From NCBI GenBank assembly GCA_938021455.1, contig CALIGP010000019.1, forward strand, positions 1 to 20,291: 20,291 bases of DNA. The letters are read 5' to 3'. The DNA is from an uncultured Lewinella sp. GTDB lineage: Bacteria > Bacteroidota > Bacteroidia > Chitinophagales > Saprospiraceae. The notes under the pieces were generated by a model, which was not told where the DNA came from, searched no databases, and worked only from the letters and a program-made list of their open reading frames with translations. The stretch's first letter is position 1; each line of letters begins with the position of its first letter. Below, piece by piece: positions 1 through 6,683 of the stretch. The translations under genes were made by a program, and so were the position numbers.

Positions 1-220
1 CTTGTACTCTATCTTGGTTTAAGTCTACGGCAGAGCCAAGAGATACGTAGTAGTCATCCTTTTTACCACTAGTTTCATGTGGAGTATTATTATCCATATT
101 GATGATGTTTCTACTTTCATCTACCCTGAAAGTTTTAAAGCTCACTCCTCCTAAAATTTCTAGTGATTCGATTAACTTACGCTCACCTTCTCTTACCTGA
201 ACTTCTGTTATTCTAACCAT
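1..220 (-). CDS. Unrecognised protein, N-terminal part, cut by window edge
   Basis: An open frame reads leftwards from ATG at 220-218 to the window edge without a stop, giving 73 codons. The upstream sequence CGGAGAAGCATC places a GGAG ribosome-binding site about 8 nt before the ATG, which is unusually good for this replicon and supports the start. The protein begins MVRITEVQVREGERKLIESL and continues with charged, Asn/Asp-rich sequence and no signal peptide or membrane segment. I do not recognise a family. The DNA is clearly more AT-rich than the genes to the right, with many AGA, AAT and TTA codons, so it may be recently acquired. It is transcribed away from the CHAT gene. A small conserved protein or the edge of a mobile segment are both possible. 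Confidence 0.6.
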   Translation of the reverse strand, partial: MVRITEVQVREGERKLIESLEILGGVSFKTFRVDESRNIINMDNNTPHETSGKKDDYYVSLGSAVDLNQDRVQ

Positions 221-345
221 GATGCTTCTCCGTTTTTTGTGACAATAAAGAAAATCTTTTAAGTCTTTTACTATTTTAATAGTAAAACATATTTTGTCAA
301 TAATATAAAAAAGACAACAATCTAATACTCAATATTTTAGCCATA

Positions 346-377
346 GTAAAAGCCTCGTACAAGTACGAGGCTTTTAC
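346..377. repeat. Perfect 15-bp inverted repeat, terminator-like hairpin
   Basis: Arms GTAAAAGCCTCGTAC (346-360) and GTACGAGGCTTTTAC (363-377) are exact reverse complements around AA. Each direction ends in a TTTT run, so it could act as a bidirectional intrinsic terminator. It lies between two divergently transcribed genes, where no terminator is expected, and ends 5 nt before the only usable start codon of the CHAT gene. A second, shorter inverted repeat, TTTTGCC/GGCAAAA (381-387 and 390-396), follows directly and covers that start codon. Both could be operators, attenuators or junction sequence. Confidence 0.75.
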
Positions 378-382
378 GCCTT

Positions 383-1495
383 TTGCCCAGGCAAAACTAC
401 AATAGCGAGTATTTTATTTTTCCCGCCTTTTTGTCGGAGAAGGCCGATGTGTTGGTCGAGCGAACGTGGGAAAAAATTCCGGATACTCCCTCCTGGAGCG
501 CCGCGCTTCCTTACCGCGACCTGCCGTCCATTCATGCCCTCATCTGTGACCTGGGCCGCAAGACGACCGAGGGCCAGCTCTGGACCAACGGTATCGACCT
601 GTTGTTAACCGATAGCCGCGAGCGTGAAGACGAAAAAGAGCCGCTGCCCGAATCGCGTTGTAAAATAGAGTTGGTCGGTTTGGCGGACGATAATGCATCG
701 GCTGCCTGCCAGTTAACGATTACGCTCGACGATCCGGAGGCCGCCGCCTGGCTGCCTTCCATTAAAGAGTGGATTGGTGAGCACTTCAACAACCTTGATT
801 GGGTAAGTAATCATGCGGCGCTGGCGCAGGTGCAAGAAGAAGTCTTGAAAAGCAGGGGAGGGGAGACGATTAAGCCCGATCAACTGACCGAAAAAATTGG
901 CACTGACCCCGTTGCCGTTTGGTTTGTAGCGCACCCTCCGGGCGAAAAAAAGGTCACGTTTAATGAAGAGCTTGGCCGTGTAAAATACCGGATGAGTGCA
1001 CTTGGGAGTATTGCTCGAATTGAGCCAACGGCTAATGCAACCATTGAATCATTAAAAGATTCCAGTAGGAGACACAAACCCCGGATCATTCACTTTATTG
1101 GTCATGGAACAAAAGGTGATACCCTGATTTTTCAGGAAGCCAATGGGCCGGGTAGAGTTGAGGTGAAAGCGGATAAATTTAGCCGCTACATTAAAACCAT
1201 TTTGGGCCATGCCCCACTGGAAGTAGTCGTTCTAAATGCCTGCTTTTCTTCCGAATTTGCCAAAGAGGTGTCTCTTCAGGGGGTCTATGTTATTGGAACC
1301 GAAGATTCTCTGAAAAACGAGGTCGCTTGTACGTTCTCCGGTGAATTCTACGGACACTACTATCGGCCGGGATCGACAGTAGAAGAGGCTTTTAGTGCGG
1401 GCATTGAGCACGTCTACGAAGAACATAATCAAACCGTCGAAGATTACCACTTGTACTTTAACGGAGAAGAAATAACCCTAAGCATCCATGGATAA
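383..1495 (+). CDS. CHAT-domain (caspase-like) cysteine protease
   Basis: The C-terminal part (about residues 175-370) is a CHAT peptidase domain, a clan CD caspase-like fold. It has the catalytic His in IIHFIGHG (H241), the catalytic Cys in VVVLNACFSS (C287), and a following strand VYVIGTEDSL as in caspase-like folds. Residues 1-170 are not recognisable and probably form a sensor or adaptor region. No signal peptide or membrane segment is visible, so it should be cytoplasmic. The start is uncertain: the only candidate upstream of residue 24 is TTG at 383, inside hairpin sequence and without a ribosome-binding site, and the frame is closed by TAA at 347-349. The gene may therefore be 5'-truncated. 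It overlaps the next gene by 8 bp (ATGGATAA), implying translational coupling. In bacteria CHAT proteases often act in immunity by cleaving a partner; here that role is inference. Confidence 0.82.
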   Translation: MPRQNYNSEYFIFPAFLSEKADVLVERTWEKIPDTPSWSAALPYRDLPSIHALICDLGRKTTEGQLWTNGIDLLLTDSREREDEKEPLPESRCKIELVGLADDNASAACQLTITLDDPEAAAWLPSIKEWIGEHFNNLDWVSNHAALAQVQEEVLKSRGGETIKPDQLTEKIGTDPVAVWFVAHPPGEKKVTFNEELGRVKYRMSALGSIARIEPTANATIESLKDSSRRHKPRIIHFIGHGTKGDTLIFQEANGPGRVEVKADKFSRYIKTILGHAPLEVVVLNACFSSEFAKEVSLQGVYVIGTEDSLKNEVACTFSGEFYGHYYRPGSTVEEAFSAGIEHVYEEHNQTVEDYHLYFNGEEITLSIHG

Positions 1496-2075
1496 ATCAA
1501 AGCACCCCCTTAAAGTTGAGCTCATCGCTCTGGCAAACGAAATGCAGGTGGCCATCGACCCCGCAACGGTAGGTCAACTCGCAAACCTCATGACACCCCT
1601 ACCCACTTCCGGTAACCTGGAGGGTACGCGAGACGTCAAGCTCGACCAAACCGGCGCGAATGAATTTTACGGCTCTTTCCGCAACCCGAAGAACATTTTT
1701 GAAATTGATTTGAAAGGTGCCCTGGACATCATTAAGACTTCCGACAAATTCTACGGCGCACTTGCGGTTGGTGCAATCACCCTCACGCCTTACGTTTTGC
1801 TTCTGGGCGTCGTTAAGGCCATTTATGATGGCACGGTGATGAAGATTGAATCAAAAGAGAATGCCAAAATCCTGTACGCTCTGTATAAGTTGGATAAGCG
1901 CCGGTTTACGGAGGAAGAGCTTTCGGCTGCTTATCTGGCGGAGTTCAAGGAGACAATGACCGCTGACGATTGGGCCTACGCTAAAGACATTTTTTTGCAA
2001 TTTGAAATTATCTCCATCTCCCGAAACGACACTTTCAAGCTGGAGGAAAAGATTAGGGTGAAGCGAAAGCTGTAG
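1488..2075 (+). CDS. Small membrane-segment protein coupled to the CHAT protease
   Basis: This 195-residue protein matches no family I can name. Residues 1-85 are soluble and mixed, and residues about 88-113 (core GALAVGAITLTPYVLLLGVV) form one strong hydrophobic segment long enough to span a membrane. Residues about 122-190 are helical and charged, with a pattern (ILYALYKLD..FTEEELSAAY..DWAYAKDIFLQFEII) resembling a winged-helix domain. Its ATG lies inside the end of the CHAT gene, so the two are almost certainly co-expressed. A protease next to a small membrane-active protein recalls the bacterial gasdermin and CHAT-substrate arrangement, but I see no gasdermin-like sequence. It could be the protease's substrate or effector, its regulator, or its membrane anchor. 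No terminator is obvious directly downstream. Confidence 0.75.
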   Translation: MDKSKHPLKVELIALANEMQVAIDPATVGQLANLMTPLPTSGNLEGTRDVKLDQTGANEFYGSFRNPKNIFEIDLKGALDIIKTSDKFYGALAVGAITLTPYVLLLGVVKAIYDGTVMKIESKENAKILYALYKLDKRRFTEEELSAAYLAEFKETMTADDWAYAKDIFLQFEIISISRNDTFKLEEKIRVKRKL

Positions 2076-2230
2076 AGTAATACGGATTTAAGGCGAGCCA
2101 TTCTGCAGTTTTAACTAAAAAAACTGGAAGCGGTTAGTGTGGAAACGTTTTGGTGTAAGCTCTTTTTAATGACGGAGTTATATCTCTCGTATTGAAGCCA
2201 AAGACCCGAAAAACTACACCAGCCTTACCC

Positions 2231-2300
2231 GTAGCCCCGGAGGGGCGCCTCTCGTAGCGATGGGTGGAGGAACGACCGCAGGTCTTTCCGCAACCCATCG
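2231..2300. repeat. REP-like palindromic element in the 2076-2495 gap
   Basis: The gap holds no convincing gene. Two stem-forming units sit close together: GCCCC/GGGGC (2234-2238 and 2242-2246, loop GGA) and CGATGGGT/ACCCATCG (2258-2265 and 2293-2300). An outer weaker pair, GTGGAAAC (2139-2146) and GTTTCCAC (2309-2316), could close a larger fold. The arrangement looks like a dispersed palindromic repeat. Short open frames crossing it are judged non-coding. Whether it recurs in the genome cannot be seen here. Confidence 0.5.
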
Positions 2301-2366
2301 TTTTCGTTGTTTCCACCGTTTCCCGTCACGCTTACGTTTTCGTTACGCCTGCTGGCTGCCCCCAAT

Positions 2367-2406
2367 AAAAAACGCAGAGCGGAACCGTCCCGGTCCACGC
2401 TCTGCG
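2367..2406 (-). terminator. Intrinsic terminator of the RNA helicase gene
   Basis: Arms CGCAGAGCG (2373-2381) and CGCTCTGCG (2398-2406) are perfect 9-bp complements, with further partial pairing in the GC-rich loop. Read on the minus strand, the stem is followed by TTTTTT (2372-2367), the classic intrinsic terminator layout. It lies about 90 bp beyond the helicase stop codon. Confidence 0.8.
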
Positions 2407-2455
2407 CTATTCAATGTCATGTCCGCCGAAGACAAAACCTCCAACGAGTGGTAGC

Positions 2456-2494
2456 TACTATCATACTATGACTACTACCATTACTATCATACTA
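2456..2494. repeat. Two 13-bp direct repeats
   Basis: TACTATCATACTA occurs exactly at 2456-2468 and 2482-2494, a 26-bp period, in a stretch made almost only of TAC, TAT and CAT trinucleotides. The second copy ends one base before the helicase stop codon, so it belongs to the helicase 3' untranslated region. Confidence 0.7.
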
Positions 2495-2495
2495 C

Positions 2496-3746
2496 CTAAG
2501 CGTCCACAAACGTAATCGCCTCACCCGCCTTACCGGCCCGGCCGGTACGGCCGACGCGGTGGATGTAAACGTCATAGTCCGTAGGGGCTTCGAAGTTGAT
2601 CACGTGGGTGATATCGTCGATGTCAAGACCGCGAGCGGCAACGTCAGTCGCACAGAGTGCTTTGATCTTACCGTGCTTGAAGGACTTGAGGGCCTTCTGG
2701 CGGTAATTCTGGCTCTTGTTACCGTGAATTTCGTCGGCAGAAATGCCGGCCTGATTCAGCTTCTTAGTGATTTTCTTCACCCGGTGCTTCGTTTCAGCGA
2801 AGACCAGCACCCGTTTCATTTGGGGCTCTTTGAGTAGGTCGATCAGTTCGTCGAACTTGTTCTCATCGCCCTTCACGTAGCGAACGGTCTGGTTGATGTG
2901 CTCGGCCGACGCTTCGCCGCTGCTGACGGCGTGGGTTACCGGATCGTCGAGGAAGCGGTCGATGATACTCTTCTGTGTTTTGTCGAGCGTAGCAGAGAAG
3001 AGCATCGTCTGGTCGCGCTCACCCATCTGGTCAGCGAGGAAGATGACGTCCTTCTGGAAACCCATGTCGAGCATCCGGTCGAACTCGTCGAGGATGAGCA
3101 CGGAGGCTTCCTTGAGGTCGATCTTCTTCTGTCCGTGCAGGTCCTTCAGGCGGCCGGGGGTGGCAACGACGAGGTCGTAGTCGCGGCGGAGCCGTTGGAT
3201 GTCGGTGTTGATATTACGTCCACCGATGAGGGTGATGGAAGTAAAGGTCATGCCTTTGGTCAGGGTGATGAACTCCTGCTCGATCTGCAGGGCCAGTTCG
3301 CGGGTTGGCGCGAGGACGAGCGTCTGGAAGGGCTCATCCTTTAGCAGTGCGTCGATGACGGGAATCAGGAAAGCGCCCGTCTTACCGGTACCGGTAGTGG
3401 CGATACCCATGATGTCTCTCAGGTCGACGATGGAAGAAAAAGCTTCTTCCTGGATCTGCGTTGGCCGAGTCCATCCGGCGTTGCGGATAGCAATCTTTAA
3501 TTTGGGATGAAGGTCCCAATCATCATAGACAGTTTTAGAGATATACTCTACTTTCTTCATTGGTACTGCTTCGTGTACCATCAGTTCAGCCGCGATGGGC
3601 TTGTAGTTGTGCTTGGATCTGCCACCGCCGCTTCCGCGACGATCAGGGCGGCCACCACGGCCGCGGTTAGCTCCTCCGCCAGTAGATTTTTTACGACGGG
3701 AGGTAGTGGGGCGGCTATTGCCACCGCCGGAACGATTATTACTCAT
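2496..3746 (-). CDS. DEAD-box ATP-dependent RNA helicase
   Basis: A 416-residue cytoplasmic RNA-unwinding enzyme with all core motifs: Q motif GWTRPTQIQ (91-99), motif I ATTGTGKT (116-123), Ia APTRELALQ (146-154), Ib TPGR (196-199), motif II DEFD (220-223), III SAT (251-253), V ATDVAARGLDI (366-376) and VI HRVGRTGR (396-403). Residues 1-50 form a Gly/Arg/Ser-rich basic tail that probably binds RNA non-specifically. Such tails are usually C-terminal in RhlE-like helicases, and here the protein ends 13 residues after motif VI. Motif II reads DEFD instead of DEAD; the catalytic D220 and E221 are kept, so activity is expected. It appears monocistronic, with a terminator downstream and a long leader of about 130 nt if the -7 box at 3888-3895 is used. 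Likely roles are ribosome assembly or cold adaptation, inferred from the family. Confidence 0.95.
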   Translation of the reverse strand: MSNNRSGGGNSRPTTSRRKKSTGGGANRGRGGRPDRRGSGGGRSKHNYKPIAAELMVHEAVPMKKVEYISKTVYDDWDLHPKLKIAIRNAGWTRPTQIQEEAFSSIVDLRDIMGIATTGTGKTGAFLIPVIDALLKDEPFQTLVLAPTRELALQIEQEFITLTKGMTFTSITLIGGRNINTDIQRLRRDYDLVVATPGRLKDLHGQKKIDLKEASVLILDEFDRMLDMGFQKDVIFLADQMGERDQTMLFSATLDKTQKSIIDRFLDDPVTHAVSSGEASAEHINQTVRYVKGDENKFDELIDLLKEPQMKRVLVFAETKHRVKKITKKLNQAGISADEIHGNKSQNYRQKALKSFKHGKIKALCATDVAARGLDIDDITHVINFEAPTDYDVYIHRVGRTGRAGKAGEAITFVDA

Positions 3747-3887
3747 ATGGTAAGTAAGGGGAGAACCTTGAGATCAGCGGGATTACAACACGCTCAGGAT
3801 CTGAGGTTGAAAGATATAAGGCGCTAAACTGCGCTGAGACCAACAGTAATCCACGGGGCTAAAGACCCGCTCATCGGAATTTGACCG

Positions 3888-3895
3888 CAAAGGTA
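3888..3895 (-). promoter_or_regulatory. Bacteroidota -7 box upstream of the RNA helicase
   Basis: Minus-strand TACCTTTG matches the Bacteroidota -7 consensus TAnnTTTG exactly. No TTG or TTTG is present at the expected distance for the -33 element, so the promoter is only half supported. The implied leader (about 3747-3880) contains small GC stems such as GCGC/GCGC around 3820-3835. The rest of the 3747-4033 gap shows no gene I can support. Confidence 0.45.
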
Positions 3896-4033
3896 CACAT
3901 TATTAGTTTGGTGTTCTTTGCTTTTGTAGATAACGAATGGCAGGCTCTCTTGGTTGAGACACTTGGTGTCGATTCTTCGTCATGGTTGATATATAACGCC
4001 TCCGTCATTACCCGGAAGCTAGTTAGCAATACT

Positions 4034-4063
4034 TCAATTAAATTGGTCAACCAATCTAATTGA
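4034..4063. promoter_or_regulatory. Palindromic operator resembling UxuR/ExuR (GntR family) sites
   Basis: Arms TCAATTAAATTGGT (4034-4047) and ACCAATCTAATTGA (4050-4063) are inverted repeats with one mismatch and a 2-nt centre, CA. The core at 4040-4057, AAATTGGTCAACCAATCT, resembles the enterobacterial UxuR/ExuR operator (ATTGGT, 2 nt, ACCAAT), which responds to hexuronates. It lies 32 bp before the start of the secreted lyase-like gene, a position suited to repression. No GntR regulator gene is in the window. Confidence 0.6.
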
Positions 4064-4095
4064 ATGTATATTACGTGGAATTTAAGCGATCATCA

Positions 4096-6489
4096 ATGTA
4101 TAAAAGATACCTACTAATTTTAGTATTGGCTTTATGTGCCAGCTCAACACTACTTTTTGCCCAAGCTATTGCTACCGCTGGTCCAGTAGGAACCAGCGCC
4201 CATGATAACCTCCAGGGGAACGGTGGGACTACCTCTGAGTTTGACGTTGAAGGCCCAAGTCTTAGTGGTTCCAGCGATTGCACGGATTCCAGTAGACCTG
4301 GAGATCATTCCGATTTCGGAGAACACATTACCCACGTTGCGGAAACAGAGCTTCCCGGAAACCCAACCGTCTTTCTTTTTCACAGTCATATCACTGACGA
4401 TAGTGATCGCTGCAAAAACCTGGACGATATTGATCGCGTGCGTACGGAGATCAAAGGTGGCCCGCAAGGGAGTACTGATCCTGAGTTAGAGCATGGTTAC
4501 GGTACGACGAGTTATTACCGCTGGCAGTTTCGACTGGATGAAAATTTTGTCGGAACGTCCCGCTTCACTCACCTCTTTCAACTGAAGCCCGTTGGTGGTC
4601 CTGATGTTACCATCCCAATGGTAACGCTGACGGCAAGAGCAGACGATCTGGAAGTCATTCACATTGGGGATGGCACCGCTGCTGGTGATTACCGCGATGG
4701 TACAAGTATTAAGTTAGCCGAGCCGCTCATTGGAAATTTTAGAGGCCAGTGGGTAGAAGCCTACGTTAAGGTTGTTCATCGTAATGCAGATGATGGTGGT
4801 GAGTTAACGGTACGATTGACCAATGTAATGACCGGTAGTATCATTGCTAATGTCTTTGAAGAGAACATCGATATGTGGCGGGGAGCTACCGGAAGTACGG
4901 ATTACATCAACCGGCCCAAATGGGGTATTTACCGTGGCTTACTTACCGGAGTCGGCCAACGAGATGAGACCGTTCGGTTCGCCAATTTTTGTTCTTCTGA
5001 GAATGGGGATATCTGCCCTTCGCTACTATCAATTATGGATTTATCTGATCCTACGGGCTTGCTTCCTCTCGACGGAGCAGAACATGTTCCACTCTCTATG
5101 CCCCTGCTATGGGACGAAGTAGACGGAGCAACCTCTTATCAGGTGTTCTTCGGCACAACGCCTGCGCCTCCGCAAGTGGCAACGATGACTTCCGTTGGTT
5201 TTGAAGCTACCCTGGCCTACGGGCAAACCTATTATTATCAGATTAAGGCTAGCAATGGTAGTGAGACGACCGAATCTGAAATAAAGTCTTTCTCCACCCT
5301 TGCACTAGCCGATATAAACGATTGGGACGTGGCCCGTGGGCATGCCCGCCCAGACCTGGAGAATGAGGGTGATTTCGAATTTAACCTGAGTACGCCTTTG
5401 CCCATTGATGTATCGGAAGCTTCCACCATTGCTGAAGAAGTAGGCAATGCTCAATTCACGTATTTCTCCGCACCTTCGGGAAATTACCGTTGGCGATACC
5501 GTTTTAGTGACGGTAATGATGGCTCTACGGTCGTATTGCGCTTATCTAAATACGAGAACTTCAACAATCTCATCTGGATCGAAATTAAAAACCAGGGATT
5601 CAACCAGAAAATATCTATCAAAGCAGATAATATTAAGTTTGACCGTAATAATGTGGAAGTGGACTTTCCGGCGGACTTCCTCGATGATGGTGAGTTCCAC
5701 GTAGTTAGAATAACCTTTGATATAGTGGACGGATTCGTTGCACCTACGCTAGAGACGACAGTGTATCTAGACGAAGAGACGACTCCTTTCTATTCCATCC
5801 AGAATACCACTACTTCCGGCAGCACTTTTATGGATATAGGTAAATCAGGAGGCACCAATTACGGCACAAACCTTGACTTTTTTGCCGTAAACGAGACAGG
5901 TGCCTTTGCGCCAGAAACTGCCGGAAAAGACCTTCCCGCTGACTTATTACCCACAGCTCTTCCACTTCAGTGGGTAAGCCCGCTGACCGTTGAAACAGTT
6001 GGTAAAACGCACAAACTTACCTGGACGGTTGCCGAACAACTTGCATCCGACTACTTTACCGTTGAGCGAAGTGTCGATGGGACTGATTTTACGGACTTAG
6101 GCGATATTGCTGCTGCGGGTACGCTTGCTGCAGAACAGAGCTATAGTTACGTCGATGCATCGGCCAACTCGAACACCCGTATCTATTATCGGGTAAGACA
6201 GACGGACTTTGACGGGGCTTTCTCTTACAGCAATGTCGTAACCGTTGAGCCAATTTCAACCATCAGCCTGCTGCCAAGCCCAACGGAAGACTGGCTCAAT
6301 ATCTCTGGTTTACCTCAGGGCCTTATTCACTATTCTTTACTCGACTTAAATGGCCGTCAAATCAGCCAGGGGAAACTCAATGGTGGTAGTCGCGAATTAG
6401 ACTGCAGACAACTCAAGTCGGGGGTCTACGTGCTGCAGCTCTGGGAAGAAAAGGACCTGTTGACGGTTCAACGTTTTGTGAAACGCTAA
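4096..6489 (+). CDS. Secreted polysaccharide-lyase-like protein with Fn3, LamG-like and T9SS sorting domains
   Basis: I place the start at ATG 4096 (797 residues). It begins MYKRYLLILVLALC, a clean signal peptide probably cut after FAQA (residue 24); the upstream TTG at 4060 adds 12 residues and lies inside the palindrome. Residues about 70-300 resemble heparin-lyase or alginate-lyase-like jelly rolls: DRVRTEIKGG (113-122), SYYRWQFRLDENF, GQWVEAYVKV and RPKWGIYRG (273-281). A fibronectin type III-like domain follows (about 318-402), then a second beta-sandwich or LamG-like domain (about 405-625). The C-terminus is a T9SS type A sorting domain (PSPTEDWLNISGL, LKSGVYVLQLWEE, ending VQRFVKR). 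The protein is thus probably secreted and attached to the cell surface. The exact substrate and lyase family are not certain, and a sugar-binding role is possible. Nothing shows a transcription terminator directly after it. Confidence 0.8.
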   Translation: MYKRYLLILVLALCASSTLLFAQAIATAGPVGTSAHDNLQGNGGTTSEFDVEGPSLSGSSDCTDSSRPGDHSDFGEHITHVAETELPGNPTVFLFHSHITDDSDRCKNLDDIDRVRTEIKGGPQGSTDPELEHGYGTTSYYRWQFRLDENFVGTSRFTHLFQLKPVGGPDVTIPMVTLTARADDLEVIHIGDGTAAGDYRDGTSIKLAEPLIGNFRGQWVEAYVKVVHRNADDGGELTVRLTNVMTGSIIANVFEENIDMWRGATGSTDYINRPKWGIYRGLLTGVGQRDETVRFANFCSSENGDICPSLLSIMDLSDPTGLLPLDGAEHVPLSMPLLWDEVDGATSYQVFFGTTPAPPQVATMTSVGFEATLAYGQTYYYQIKASNGSETTESEIKSFSTLALADINDWDVARGHARPDLENEGDFEFNLSTPLPIDVSEASTIAEEVGNAQFTYFSAPSGNYRWRYRFSDGNDGSTVVLRLSKYENFNNLIWIEIKNQGFNQKISIKADNIKFDRNNVEVDFPADFLDDGEFHVVRITFDIVDGFVAPTLETTVYLDEETTPFYSIQNTTTSGSTFMDIGKSGGTNYGTNLDFFAVNETGAFAPETAGKDLPADLLPTALPLQWVSPLTVETVGKTHKLTWTVAEQLASDYFTVERSVDGTDFTDLGDIAAAGTLAAEQSYSYVDASANSNTRIYYRVRQTDFDGAFSYSNVVTVEPISTISLLPSPTEDWLNISGLPQGLIHYSLLDLNGRQISQGKLNGGSRELDCRQLKSGVYVLQLWEEKDLLTVQRFVKR

Positions 6490-6670
6490 GTATGGGGCTG
6501 AAAGAGCGCATTAGTCCTCCTTTGCCCTCCACCCAAACTCGGCACCTGCGGTAGCGCCTAATGGTCATCCCATGTCCTATCATATGGTTATAATTAGCCA
6601 CCATATTGTCGATAGTCCAACAGTATAAAACTATAAGCCATTTGTGGTAATCGCACCATCTTCTGACTAC

Positions 6671-6678
6671 TATCTTTG
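6671..6678 (+). promoter_or_regulatory. Possible -7 box just before the PSCyt1/DUF1553 gene
   Basis: TATCTTTG matches TAnnTTTG, but it ends only 5 nt before the ATG at 6684, so transcription would start at or near the start codon (leaderless). The nearest TTTG upstream is 26 nt away, too far for a normal -33 element. The 6490-6683 gap otherwise holds only a 7-bp inverted repeat, ATATGGT/ACCATAT (6582-6588 and 6600-6606). Confidence 0.3.
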
Positions 6679-6683
6679 GGAGC

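Noticed and set aside
1488..2075. Bacterial gasdermin
   Set aside because: The neighbouring CHAT protease suggests it, but the protein has one hydrophobic segment and a charged helical tail and no gasdermin-like pattern that I can recognise.
2260..2454. A 64-codon frame across the REP-like region
   Set aside because: It crosses palindromes and the helicase terminator, has low-complexity Arg/Phe content and no ribosome-binding site.
2559..3510. Several plus-strand frames opposite the RNA helicase gene
   Set aside because: They are antisense shadows; the minus strand has every DEAD-box motif in one frame.
4060..4095. Upstream TTG start for the secreted lyase-like protein
   Set aside because: It would put 12 extra residues before the signal peptide and starts within the palindrome; ATG 4096 gives a normal signal peptide.
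6582..6606. Inverted repeat ATATGGT/ACCATAT as an operator
   Set aside because: Arms are only 7 bp with an 11-nt spacer, which is plausible by chance in AT-rich DNA.
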